Positions 19,801-28,261 of a stretch of 64,000 bases of DNA are shown in pieces. Under the pieces are notes generated by a model, which saw nothing but the letters and a program-made list of their open reading frames with translations, made no database searches and was not told the DNA's origin. The stretch is from Propionibacteriaceae bacterium (GTDB lineage: Bacteria; Actinomycetota; Actinomycetes; Propionibacteriales; Propionibacteriaceae). The stretch spans positions 62,001-126,000 of the forward strand of contig JADKFR010000009.1 of NCBI GenBank assembly GCA_016717345.1, given 5' to 3'. The translations under genes and the position numbers were made by a program. Numbering within the stretch: position 1 is the first letter of the stretch; every line of letters starts with the position of its first letter.

Positions 19801-20056
19801 CGTTGTAGCACACGATCAGTTCGGGCCCCCACCGCACCGACGTCGGGAACAGCGAGCCCAGGCACAAGCTCACCGCGCTCCGCAGTTGCAGCGGCCACGC
19901 CTCGATCGGGCCCAGCCCGGTCGACGACCAGTCGAATGCAGCCGTCCGGGCCCCCATCTCACCCTGGTTGGACAGCCACTCCAGCCAGTCAGCGGTTCCC
20001 TGCCGACTCGGGCCGCGTGCGGGGTCACGCGGCGCGCCCGCCTTGCCTGAAGTCAT
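16886..20056 (-). CDS. Hybrid sensor kinase: PAS-GAF-HisKA-HATPase-REC-PAS-GAF-ANTAR
   Basis: A single cytoplasmic protein of about 1056 residues. In order: PAS-like domain (~30-165), GAF-like (~185-320), phospho-accepting helix with FFAGVSHELRTPL (~345), ATPase with NLLTNALKYTP, DTGLGI and GIGLAMVRNL (~450-565), receiver with LLVVEDDPDLARFL (~610), phospho-Asp in LSDVTMAG (~655) and YVTKPF, second PAS (~735-850), second GAF-like region, and at the end an ANTAR domain (LESHRLIGQAVGILVERHRL, ~990-1045) that binds RNA hairpins. So input, phosphorelay and antitermination output are in one chain. GGGAG six bases upstream supports ATG 20056. Ligand and RNA target are unknown. Confidence 0.85.
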   Translation of the reverse strand: MTSGKAGAPRDPARGPSRQGTADWLEWLSNQGEMGARTAAFDWSSTGLGPIEAWPLQLRSAVSLCLGSLFPTSVRWGPELIVCYNDACREVYGPERFALALGRPTAEVWPEAAQVSQRLAGILEDGRPFFAADRLVPINRVVPVEECYFTFSYTPIIDESGRPVGVFSTFIETTAEVLAVRRMRTLVELGAQVGAARTQETAAEVAMAVLAGNDSDHPAAAFYRVESPDGLADEALASFGEVFDPTSAAAVVGACLAAGESQHVVAEAAGVSGWHGFPIGGVEPGAVSHVLVVATGPQRPWDAALGAYLGLVTATIAAALGSQAELLAEQRQVSWLAALDASRSAFFAGVSHELRTPLALISAPVQEVLERERGLGAESREGLALVQANVARLTRMVEAMLDFARLEAGRLVPNLVPVDVSALTSALASSFAGAFERAGLEFAVEIRQLSRSALLDRDLFERIVSNLLTNALKYTPAGRVELHLTEVEQEYLIRVSDTGLGIDAADQERVFARFERLAARPGARSAAGAGIGLAMVRNLSELLGGAVSLDSSPGVGSTFTVRLPFVPARAEGVTGSSVTPRHVDSFLAEIAGWQNEGAIGGHQGSATSPRLLVVEDDPDLARFLAGSLCSDYAVDVAADGAEALSLLRSRPIELVLSDVTMAGLDGLGLVAAIRADPVLRDLPVVLLSSRGGAEAAAVGLERGADDYVTKPFSLVDLRGRLAANLARANQRSADAAWRRAIMASLRDPLLIFDETGLVLELNDAFTQLFGYSLADGPLRPPYPWWPCEAEDADALAAVTALHTHREVDAELLFYTSDRRPVWVHSMGSSVDPPGTGPSLRIRVLRDITRAKQAQQRRAAAAQVSADFGRSDDLATLLGVAGHGFEVLFDGGSTIQLDIGERHLFGSGRSLEADELTADVAVGIAGEPSADTTSLRPGILLVPQTSTTAVRAWVQFPRPRRIGADEMIAADLLAQGFGLAVDRLLTVQQAADRHANLQLALESHRLIGQAVGILVERHRLRPAAAFDRLKQSSQNRNLKLRELAVRVIETGAEPEQA

Positions 20057-20187
20057 CCACACTCCCTGCGATTCGGAGGCCTGCCTGATCGAGGCGAGCC
20101 GGGAGCTCAGCCCTCGGCCCTGATTCTAGGACGCCCGTCCCCGCCCGCCAGCCCCCGAACCCTTGTCGTACGTTCGCCGCTTCGGCC

Positions 20188-20964
20188 TCAAGCCAACACC
20201 GTCCCCGTGCTGCGGGCGAGGGATTCCAGCAGCCGGTCCTGGACGTGCGCATCATGGACTGCGGGGTGCGGTTCGCGGCGCCGCTGGTGGTGCCAGTAGC
20301 CACCGCTGGTGAGAGCCTCGGGGTCGGCACTGGTGGCCAGCCACTCCTGGGTGAGGTGGCCGAGACGCAGGTCGTCCGGCGCCCCCGGTCCGCCCATCCG
20401 GGTGGGGACCCACCCAGGGTCCACCGCGTTGCTGAGCGCCCCAGGCCGGAGCCTGGCAACGGCCATGGCCAGAGTAGTGACGAGGAGTTTGCTGTCCGAA
20501 TAGCTGCTCGATCCTCCGCCGTCCCAGTCGACCGCCTCCAAGTCGGGCCGACCGCTCCGATGCATGCCGCTGCTGAGGTAGATGAGCCGCCGGGTACCCA
20601 GCAGGGAGGCGGTCAGCAGGTAGGGGGCGACGACGTTCACGGGCAGGACCTGTGATCCGGAGAAGACACCCGCGTTGTGGATGACCACGTCCACGCCGCC
20701 CCCGGCATTGACCGCCTCAGCCAGCAGGCGGGTCTGGGTTCGGTCGGACAGGTCGCCGATCACCACCTCGGCACCCTGCTCCAGCAGGTGCCGAACCGCA
20801 GGGAGCCTGGTGCGATGGCGGACGTGCACCACGACTGCCTGCCCGGCAGCGAGCAGGGCCTCGGCGGTGAGGCGTCCCAGCCCGTCAGCCGATCCGGTCA
20901 CCAGGATGCGGCCACTGGTCGGAGTTGGGTTGTTGTCCACCCCCGTGAGGCTAGCCGGTGGCAC
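20188..20964 (-). CDS. SDR-family NAD(P)-dependent oxidoreductase
   Basis: A short-chain dehydrogenase of about 258 residues. It has the nucleotide-binding ILVTGSADGLGRLTAEALL near residue 20, the VVIHNAG motif, and YSDSK as the catalytic Tyr-x-x-x-Lys, with Ser in YLSSGMH. The C-terminal part ends in a histidine- and arginine-rich tail. A GTG at 20940 is an alternative start with a G-rich upstream stretch. It stands alone, with 131 bp to the kinase gene. Substrate unknown. Confidence 0.82.
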   Translation of the reverse strand: MPPASLTGVDNNPTPTSGRILVTGSADGLGRLTAEALLAAGQAVVVHVRHRTRLPAVRHLLEQGAEVVIGDLSDRTQTRLLAEAVNAGGGVDVVIHNAGVFSGSQVLPVNVVAPYLLTASLLGTRRLIYLSSGMHRSGRPDLEAVDWDGGGSSSYSDSKLLVTTLAMAVARLRPGALSNAVDPGWVPTRMGGPGAPDDLRLGHLTQEWLATSADPEALTSGGYWHHQRRREPHPAVHDAHVQDRLLESLARSTGTVLA

Positions 20965-21204
20965 GGATTCGTGGCATCGCTGACTCAGGGACGCACCGGT
21001 GCCCGATCACCGTCCCAGCGCCCATTTGGACCGGCTCTCAGCGCCCACCCTGGGCGCACGTGCCCCGGCTTGGGCCGTCGCAAGCTCGACCCTCCCTTGG
21101 GGGGAGTTGTACGCAGGAATCTCGACAAGCTGCCTCGTGGCGTTGAGCATGGGGGTAGCCGCGGCCGCACCCTTGGCCGGATCGGCTGACCGAGAGGTGG
21201 GGCC

Positions 21205-23121
21205 ATGCCCAGTCTTCGTCCGATGTCCAGCTTCGAGCTGACCGACCCCGCAAGCTACGCCGCTCCACCCTTGGAGTGCGACCTGGTGATGAAGGGCGGG
21301 ATCACCAGCGGCCTGGTCTATCCGAAGGCAGCCGCTCGCCTGGCGACCCGCTACCGCTTCCGCAGCGTGGGTGGGGCTTCGGCTGGGGCGATCGCCGCAG
21401 GCCTCACCGCCGCGGCGGAGTACCGCCGGCAGCACTCGGGAGACGGTGAAGCCCAAGCGGGTGCCGGGTTCGCGAAGCTGGTCACGATCCCGCAGGTGCT
21501 CGGGACCAAGCTGTCGACCTTGTTCCTGCCGTCGGTGCCGCTGGCCCCGAGCTATCAGGCCCTCACCGCGTGGATCGAGCCGGGCTGGGGGACGGCCAGG
21601 AAGCTGCGGGCGACCCTGGCGAAGGTCGTCTCGGGTGCGCCGCTGGTCGTCGTGGGCGTCACGCTTGCGCTGCTGGTTCCCGGGCTTCTGGTCGCGCTGG
21701 CCGTCCAGGGGTGGGCGGTAGACGCCGCGGGCTGGGGCCGGGCACTGTGGTCGTTGCTGGTGTGGCTGCCCGCGGCCGGGCTGATCGGACTCATGGTCGG
21801 CGGCGTCGTGATGATCAGACGAACCCTGGCCGAGTTGCCGCGCAACGGCTACGGCTTCTGTCGTGGCCTGGCAGACCCCCACACCACGCCGGCCGACCCG
21901 CCCCTCACGGTGTGGCTGACCGACTGGCTGGATCAGGTCGCGGGCCTGGACCCGCAGGGCGGACCGCTCACGTTCGGCCACCTGTACGGCGAGGAGGCGT
22001 CCGCGGTCTTTCGCGAACTGGGCTTGGATCGGGCCTCAGCACCGGCGTCGCCCGCCCAGCGCCGGGCGTTCAAGCCGGACCTGGACCTTCAGATGATGAC
22101 CACCTGCCTGACCTTCTCCCGTCCGTACGCTTTTCCTTTCCGGACAAAGGTCTTCTGCTACTGCCCGCGCTGTTGGCAGGACTACTTCCCGTCCCGGGTG
22201 TTGAAGCAGCTCAACGACAACTCCAGCGAACCGCCTCCCGCCACGCAACGGGTTGGAGGGGAGAACGTCCCGATCGATCTGCACTGTGTCCATCACCGCG
22301 ACGTGACGGTCCGGATGCTCCCGTCCGTGCCTGATATTCCGGTGGTGATCGGCGTTCGGATGAGCCTGAGCTTCCCGATCCTGTTGAGCGCCGTGCCGTT
22401 CCAGGCGGTTGACTACAACCGCGCTGACGGCAAGCGGGGACTGCTCGAGGTGTGGTTCACCGATGGCGGGCTCGCCAGCAATTTCCCGATCCACTTCTTC
22501 GACTCGCTGCTGCCGAGCAGACCCACCTTCGGCATCAACCTGACCGACCCGCACCCCGACCGTCCGGACGAATTGGTGCACCGGCCGCGGGGGAACGCCT
22601 CGGGATTGACCCCACGGCCGAAGCCGTTCGCGTCGGTCGGCGGGTTCCTGGTCTCCGTGTTCAACACCATGCACGACTGGGTGGACGGGATGGCGCTGCC
22701 GGCGCCCGGGTTCCGGGACCGGATCGTTGACCTGAGGACCGGTGAGGGCGAGGGTGGCCTCAACTTGAAGATGACGAGCCGGACCATTGAGGCGCTCGGC
22801 GCGCGGGGAGACCAGGCGGCGTTGGAACTCGAGGATTTCGACTTCGACAATCACCGGTGGGTGCGCTACCGCACCGCCATGGGTGGCTTGTCGGAGGCCT
22901 TCGACGCGATGGTGGAGGCACGGACGGGCTACGAGCAACTCCTCGACGAGGGCTACGACGAGAGCTATGCCTTCGAATCGAAGGCCGCAACTCAGGCCGA
23001 TGCGACCGCCACCCGAGCGCTGCTGGACACCGCGCAGGCTTGGGCGGACGCCGAGTACCCCGCAACGCGCGGTCCGCTCCCCCGCCCCCGGCCGCAGGTC
23101 AGGATGGTGATGCGCCAGTAG
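21205..23121 (+). CDS. Membrane-embedded patatin-like phospholipase
   Basis: A 638-residue protein with a patatin lipase core. Glycine-rich oxyanion loop KGGITSG (30-36), nucleophile GGASAG with Ser59, and catalytic Asp420 in FTDGGLASNFP are all present. Between them is a hydrophobic insertion with two likely membrane helices (~148-170 and ~182-208). A cysteine pair CYCPRC near 316 could bind metal. Patatins release fatty acids from phospholipids and serve as effectors in several defence systems. Its 3' end overlaps the converging MBL gene by 23 bp. GAGAGGTGGGG before ATG 21205 supports the start. The substrate and any activator are not shown by the sequence. Confidence 0.82.
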   Translation: MPSLRPMSSFELTDPASYAAPPLECDLVMKGGITSGLVYPKAAARLATRYRFRSVGGASAGAIAAGLTAAAEYRRQHSGDGEAQAGAGFAKLVTIPQVLGTKLSTLFLPSVPLAPSYQALTAWIEPGWGTARKLRATLAKVVSGAPLVVVGVTLALLVPGLLVALAVQGWAVDAAGWGRALWSLLVWLPAAGLIGLMVGGVVMIRRTLAELPRNGYGFCRGLADPHTTPADPPLTVWLTDWLDQVAGLDPQGGPLTFGHLYGEEASAVFRELGLDRASAPASPAQRRAFKPDLDLQMMTTCLTFSRPYAFPFRTKVFCYCPRCWQDYFPSRVLKQLNDNSSEPPPATQRVGGENVPIDLHCVHHRDVTVRMLPSVPDIPVVIGVRMSLSFPILLSAVPFQAVDYNRADGKRGLLEVWFTDGGLASNFPIHFFDSLLPSRPTFGINLTDPHPDRPDELVHRPRGNASGLTPRPKPFASVGGFLVSVFNTMHDWVDGMALPAPGFRDRIVDLRTGEGEGGLNLKMTSRTIEALGARGDQAALELEDFDFDNHRWVRYRTAMGGLSEAFDAMVEARTGYEQLLDEGYDESYAFESKAATQADATATRALLDTAQAWADAEYPATRGPLPRPRPQVRMVMRQ

Positions 23122-24439
23122 CCCCGGCGGTGTCGGCGGCTGGGACGGCCGGCGCGTCGGCGTCGCTGACGAACCCGGGAGGCGGTCGGTCTTCTTCCAC
23201 TTCGAAGCTGATCTCGGTCCACAGGTCCTCGTGGACCGTGACCTGCGGGGTGACGGCCTCGGGTTGGTCGGCCCGCACCAGCGGGTGCTCGTGCGCGCTC
23301 AGGGCCGCCAGCAACTCCGGCTTGGGGATCGTCTTCTTCCAGCGCTCGACCAGGCCGTAGGGCAGCATCGCGTAGCCACCGTTGCGCCAGATCTCCTCGA
23401 CGAACTGCTTGGGGGTGGCGTTGTGGGAGCCGTGATGCCCGACCTTGTAGAAGGCCGCCCCGGCGAGCAGCTTTCGGCCCTGCGGATCGCCGAGGACGTG
23501 CTGCCAGGCGCCGTGTTGGGCGTCGCCGGGAAAGACGAACCGGGTGCCGAACACCTCGAGCACGAAGAACAGGCTGGTGTTGTTGACCGCCCGCTCCAGC
23601 AGCGAGGAGGCGGCCAGCAACTGCTCGTCCAGGGTGAAGCGGAGGCTGCCGCGAGCCCGCTTGAGGTCGGGGGACAAGCGCCGCGGATCCGCCACGATGT
23701 AGTCGTCGTCGAACAGGGGTTCCACCGCCGCCAGGTCGGAGGCTTCGGGGTCGCCGGCATCGAGCCGGAGCCACGCCACATTCGCCGGGGGGTCCATCAG
23801 TTTCAGCTCCGCCGGGTCCCGCGAGGGGCCGAGGACGTGGACGGTGGCACCCCGCCCGCCCACGCTGATCCGGTTCTCGGCGGGGGTGAGGCTGGGCAGG
23901 AACCGGATCGTGGGGACGGTGGCGAACCGCCGGCCACGACGTCCCAACAGCCGGTCGGCAGCCTCGGCGTTGCGCGAGGAGTTGACCGCGAACTCCTGGG
24001 CGGCCTTGAACGACGCGGTGCCCCGGGAGGCCCCCAGCGCCGGGTGGTTCGACATCAGGCCAAGCAGTCGATGCGCGGTCAGTTCCTGCCGGGTCCGCAA
24101 GGCGACCGCCGTCGGATCGGATCCGTCCTCCACGAACGGCAGCCAGACCTGGGACACCTCGACCTGTTCCCACTCGTCGCGGGCAAAGCCGGCGATGTGG
24201 TCGGCGTGGTGATGGGTGGCGGCGACCACGTCGAGTCGCGGGACACCGTCCGGGCTGGCCGCCTTCAGGTCGGCGATGATCGCTTGGACGGTTTCGGCGA
24301 TCGGCCTGGCCTGACCCTGCCAGTGCACCCCGCAGTCGACCAACATGCGCCAGACCCGGTCATCCTGGGTGAGGGTGACCACGAACGAATCCCCGAATCC
24401 GACGTTGTACATCCGGACTGTGACGCTGGCCGCCGTCAT
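23099..24439 (-). CDS. MBL-fold metallohydrolase, ComEC/Rec2-like
   Basis: A soluble protein of about 446 residues with the metallo-beta-lactamase signature THHHADH (75-81), and downstream metal or ComEC-type motifs FVFPGDAQHGAW and KVGHHGSHN. The order resembles the competence-type MBL hydrolase domain, without membrane segments; such proteins are nucleases or phosphodiesterases. The N-terminus RMYNVGFGDSFVVTL is typical of stand-alone members. ATG 24439 overlaps the stop of the upstream peptidase gene (ATGA) and has GGAGG six bases before it, so it is translationally coupled to it. The tail of ~45 residues is acidic and low-complexity. Confidence 0.85.
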   Translation of the reverse strand: MTAASVTVRMYNVGFGDSFVVTLTQDDRVWRMLVDCGVHWQGQARPIAETVQAIIADLKAASPDGVPRLDVVAATHHHADHIAGFARDEWEQVEVSQVWLPFVEDGSDPTAVALRTRQELTAHRLLGLMSNHPALGASRGTASFKAAQEFAVNSSRNAEAADRLLGRRGRRFATVPTIRFLPSLTPAENRISVGGRGATVHVLGPSRDPAELKLMDPPANVAWLRLDAGDPEASDLAAVEPLFDDDYIVADPRRLSPDLKRARGSLRFTLDEQLLAASSLLERAVNNTSLFFVLEVFGTRFVFPGDAQHGAWQHVLGDPQGRKLLAGAAFYKVGHHGSHNATPKQFVEEIWRNGGYAMLPYGLVERWKKTIPKPELLAALSAHEHPLVRADQPEAVTPQVTVHEDLWTEISFEVEEDRPPPGFVSDADAPAVPAADTAGATGASPS

Positions 24440-26787
24440 CGCGACACCTCCCACGCGGGTGGATCAGCATGCAGCGCCGCGAAGTCGAGGCGTAGGGCGG
24501 CTGGCTCACCCGTCCAGGCGGTCAGGGCATCATCGGCGTCGAGTTGTCCCAGCCACGACCGCATCGCCGACAATCGCCGGCTCCCGGCCCGGTGATGACT
24601 CAGGCCCAGATCGTGGTGTTCCAGACCCTCCAGCGTCTGGCTGGTGAACGGGAGCGGTTTGACGACCACGTGCAGGACCTGTCCGTCGACGCCGGCGATC
24701 AGGGTCGTCCCGGCCTTGACCTGCACCCGATCGTCAGCGGACAGGTTCGGGTCCTCCAGGTCGAGGCGCCGCTGCCGGAACTGGATCACGATCTCAGGGT
24801 GAGGCTGTCGGTCCTGGGCCTGCCGATAGGCGACATGGACGCCGACCACCGCGATGGGCTGGGTGGGCTCAAGGCCGAGCTCGACCGCGTTGCGGCGCGC
24901 CCAGATGTTCAGCGAGGTGTAGCGCTCCTGCTCTTCGTCGCGGTCCCGCTTCCGGTCCCCGAGCGGGGTCCCACCTTCTGACCCCATCGCCCAAGCGGCC
25001 CGACCCGAAGCGTCCAGGTTCAGGGTCGCCGAGACGATCAGGCGGCTGAGGTCGATCGGCGGCTCCGCGTCCCGCAACGACAGCGGACGATCCGGGGCCG
25101 GCCACATCAGCGCGTCGTCGGCCAGCGACGTCACGCCCTCGGGGTAGATCCCACGGGCCCGCATGGCTTCCACGAGGGTGCCGCGGAGGCGGCCGCCATC
25201 GTCGGGATACAGCAGGTGATCCGCCGTGACGATCGCTCGCACCACGTCCCCGAACGTCACGTCCACGTCGGGAAGGTAGTCGAAGGCCCGCACCACGACC
25301 CCCAACAGGGTGTCAGCGACCATGACCGCCTCCTTGGTGACGCGGTTCACCAGGTCGGACTGGAGTTGCCCAGGGGGCAGCACCCCTGAGCCCCCGGTCG
25401 CGATTCGGATGAGGTCCCCGATGGCCCGCTGGTGCATGGTGACGAACGCCTCAAAGACCGCGGCCACGAAGAAGGCCCCCCGCTGGTGGGGTTCGGTGGC
25501 GGCCCGGAACGCGGCCGGTGACCGTTCGGCCTCCAGCGCGCTCCGCAAGGCAGCACCCCGTCCGGTCGAGGAGCCGAACTCCCGAGCCAGGTCCAGCAGC
25601 CCGGTGCTCTTGCGAAGGTCGCCGGCCGAGGACGCCACAGCGGCCCGCACCACATCGAAGTGCACGAAGTGCTGGAACAGCGCGACCAGGTCGGCGAACG
25701 CCTCATGCCAGGCGAACACGTCAGGATTGGTGGCTTCGGAGAAGCACGGACGCCAGCGATGCATGATCGCGTGCGTCACCTCGTGGGCGATGATGTCGCT
25801 CGACAGGCAGGTGAAGATCCGCTGGCCGGGCAGGTGCTCACCGAGGTCGTCCCGGGTGGCCCGGTAGTAGCCGAACATCACCGCGTTGCTCGCGGCGTCG
25901 AAGAACGCGTTGCGCCCGTCGAAGGCGTGCGGCACGAGCTTCAACCGCTCGGTGCCCCGCCACCGGAAACGACGCCCGGCGAACCGCTCGAAGCGCTCGA
26001 GCACGCTCATCGACACCGCGTAGACGACCTGTTGATGCGTCCGGGGGTCGTGCTCGGCCGGCCGCAGGCCGCCGCGGGCGAGGATGGTCGGATCATTGAG
26101 GTCGACCGGCTCGTACCAGCACTTCCGGGTAGCGTCGAAATCGACCACCTGGACCAACTCACCCATCGGTCCCGGCCGCAGCGACGCCTCGAACGGCACG
26201 TCCACGATCAGGTACTCCCCAGAAAGCCGGGTCGAGGTCGGATCGAAGGCGTACGTGCGCAGCAGGCGTCTCATCGGGAGGCTGAGGGGCGGTCGATTCC
26301 AGACCCGTCCGGCCCCGGACGAGGCCACCGCCACGCCCTGGACCAGGTCGCGCAGCGCCGTCCACTGCGCCGAGGTGAGCACCCCGGGCTCACCGCCAGG
26401 AGGCCGCACGACGAGCTCCGAGGCTGCCAGCACCTCAACACGGGCCAGGTCCGAGATCCCCAGCAACACCCGCTCCACCACCATCTCGACGCCCACCAGG
26501 GTTCGACGCTTCGCGCGTTCCCGCCAGAACTGGTCCGGCCGCCCGCTGCGGGCCCGGCCGGTCACCCGCCCCACCCCCCACAGTCCGGGGGCGGGGTCAT
26601 CCTGTTCACCGGTCAGCACCAGCACGACCGGATCTCCGACGGCCATCGCCGCGGCGCGACGGCCCTCACCAACCGGCCAGCTCTCCAGCTCGTTGCTGCC
26701 GGCTGAGCGGAACAACTCAAGGTCCCATTCCAGTGGGTCACCCCACAGCACCCAGGCGCCGAACGGTCCCCCAGCCGGCCCCGCCAT
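24436..26787 (-). CDS. EVE/PUA-like domain fused to a gluzincin zinc peptidase
   Basis: A 783-residue protein with an unusual layout. Residues ~10-125 look like an EVE/PUA-type domain (GAWVLWGDPLEWDLELF, then VGDPVVLVLTG and GLWGVGRVTG), a fold that in other proteins binds modified bases. Near the middle is the zinc-peptidase signature HEVTH (335-339) followed by HEAFAD (361-366), the thermolysin-like gluzincin arrangement with the third ligand about 27 residues later. The C-terminal ~200 residues (after LIVSATLNLDASGRAAWAMG) are not recognised. ATG 26787 is supported by GGAGG seven bases upstream. It heads a two-gene unit with the MBL hydrolase. The EVE call is by pattern only. Confidence 0.7.
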   Translation of the reverse strand: MAGPAGGPFGAWVLWGDPLEWDLELFRSAGSNELESWPVGEGRRAAAMAVGDPVVLVLTGEQDDPAPGLWGVGRVTGRARSGRPDQFWRERAKRRTLVGVEMVVERVLLGISDLARVEVLAASELVVRPPGGEPGVLTSAQWTALRDLVQGVAVASSGAGRVWNRPPLSLPMRRLLRTYAFDPTSTRLSGEYLIVDVPFEASLRPGPMGELVQVVDFDATRKCWYEPVDLNDPTILARGGLRPAEHDPRTHQQVVYAVSMSVLERFERFAGRRFRWRGTERLKLVPHAFDGRNAFFDAASNAVMFGYYRATRDDLGEHLPGQRIFTCLSSDIIAHEVTHAIMHRWRPCFSEATNPDVFAWHEAFADLVALFQHFVHFDVVRAAVASSAGDLRKSTGLLDLAREFGSSTGRGAALRSALEAERSPAAFRAATEPHQRGAFFVAAVFEAFVTMHQRAIGDLIRIATGGSGVLPPGQLQSDLVNRVTKEAVMVADTLLGVVVRAFDYLPDVDVTFGDVVRAIVTADHLLYPDDGGRLRGTLVEAMRARGIYPEGVTSLADDALMWPAPDRPLSLRDAEPPIDLSRLIVSATLNLDASGRAAWAMGSEGGTPLGDRKRDRDEEQERYTSLNIWARRNAVELGLEPTQPIAVVGVHVAYRQAQDRQPHPEIVIQFRQRRLDLEDPNLSADDRVQVKAGTTLIAGVDGQVLHVVVKPLPFTSQTLEGLEHHDLGLSHHRAGSRRLSAMRSWLGQLDADDALTAWTGEPAALRLDFAALHADPPAWEVSR

Positions 26788-26935
26788 CGCCACCCTCCGC
26801 TCCCACGGTCCCCGCGATCCGCGTCACCAGCCTGGGCGATGAGCGATGCGGCTCACTTCAGCGTGGCACCGGCGACGACGCCGTGGGGGGCAAACCGGGC
26901 CAGTCCGCACAAGTACCCAGGCGAGCGCCCGTCCC

Positions 26936-28219
26936 TCACAGGGAGCGCAGGGCGTCGATCGGGTTGAGACGGGCGGCGCGGTTCGCCGGGTAGTAGCCGA
27001 AGAACAGCCCGATGGAGACCGAGAATCCGGCGGCGATCGCGATCGAACCGAGGGTGGGCAGCCCCGGGACCCCGAGCAGTGAGCTGCCGAAGAAGCCGAG
27101 CAGGCCACCCACCACGACGCCGAGGAAGCCGCCGATCAGGCAGATCACGATGCTCTCCATGATGAACTGGGTCCGGATGTTGTTCGGCGTGGCGCCCACC
27201 GCCTGGCGCAACCCGATCTCGCGGGTGCGCTCGACGACCGAGACCAGCATGATGTTCATGACCCCGATCCCGCCCACCAGGAGCGAGATGCCCGCGATCA
27301 CCGAGATCGCGATGCTCAGGTTCCCCATCACGGTGTTGATCTGCTGGGTGATGGACTGCATCGCGGTGGCGGTGACGGTGTAGTCGTTGTTCTTCACGTA
27401 ATAGCGGGCGAAGAAGGCCTTCAGCTGATCCGCAAAGGCCAGGGGGTCGACGTCCTTGGCCATCACCATCACACTCGCGTAGCCATCGGTACTACCGGTG
27501 AGGCGCTGGGCCGTGGAGACCGGGATGTAGACCGCGGTGGTGGTTTCCTTGTCTGCCACCTGCTGGACGGTCAGTGCGCTCTGCTCGTACTCGTAGACTC
27601 CCACCACGCTGAACGCATAGAGCTGCGTCCCGATCGAGAGCTTCACCTCCTTCCCGAGTGCCCCGGCGAGATCGCCACCGAACAGGGTCCTGACCAGGTG
27701 GTCGGACACCACCGCGACACCGCGCAGCGCCTTGACGTCACCGTCGTTGAGGAACCGGCCGCGCTGCAGCGTGACGTTGTTGACCAGTCCGTAGTCCGCG
27801 CTCACCCCCAACAGCGAGACGTTGGCGTAGTCACGCCCGGCACGTGCCTTGCCCGAGCCGACCGCGTTGGTCAGTGAGACCCCTTCGACGCTGCTCGCGA
27901 AACGCCGGTGCATCGCGTCGATCATGGCGGGGGTGATGAGGTCCTTGGCGGTGGGCTTCAGCGTCGACGTCTGCTGGGACAGCCCCGGGGGTCCCGCGAA
28001 GGTTCGGGTCTGGCCACGCTGTTGCAGCGACACCGTGATGTTGTTGGCGCCGAAGGTGCTGAGCGAGGTGTTGATCGATCCCGTGAGCGCGTTGCCGACG
28101 GTGAGGATGGCGATCACCGAACCGATGCCGATGATGATGCCGAGCATCGTCAGCAGGGCCCGCATCTTGTTCATGAGCAGGCTGCGCATCGCGATCTGGA
28201 TGCTGGCGTTGAGGTTCAT
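26936..28219 (-). CDS. MacB/FtsX-type ABC transporter permease
   Basis: A 427-residue permease with one N-terminal membrane helix (ALLTMLGIIIGIGSVIAIL), a large extracellular MacB-type domain (~50-290) and three C-terminal helices, including VERTREIGLRQAVGATPNNI, the cytoplasmic coupling segment of MacB permeases. This is the third gene of a unit with an adaptor and an ATPase; together they form a tripartite-like system for export or extraction of peptides, antibiotics or lipids. The cargo cannot be deduced. Confidence 0.88.
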   Translation of the reverse strand: MNLNASIQIAMRSLLMNKMRALLTMLGIIIGIGSVIAILTVGNALTGSINTSLSTFGANNITVSLQQRGQTRTFAGPPGLSQQTSTLKPTAKDLITPAMIDAMHRRFASSVEGVSLTNAVGSGKARAGRDYANVSLLGVSADYGLVNNVTLQRGRFLNDGDVKALRGVAVVSDHLVRTLFGGDLAGALGKEVKLSIGTQLYAFSVVGVYEYEQSALTVQQVADKETTTAVYIPVSTAQRLTGSTDGYASVMVMAKDVDPLAFADQLKAFFARYYVKNNDYTVTATAMQSITQQINTVMGNLSIAISVIAGISLLVGGIGVMNIMLVSVVERTREIGLRQAVGATPNNIRTQFIMESIVICLIGGFLGVVVGGLLGFFGSSLLGVPGLPTLGSIAIAAGFSVSIGLFFGYYPANRAARLNPIDALRSL

Positions 28220-28261
28220 CAGCCACGCCCCCGCCGGCGCTCTCTCACGGGTCCACCGCCC

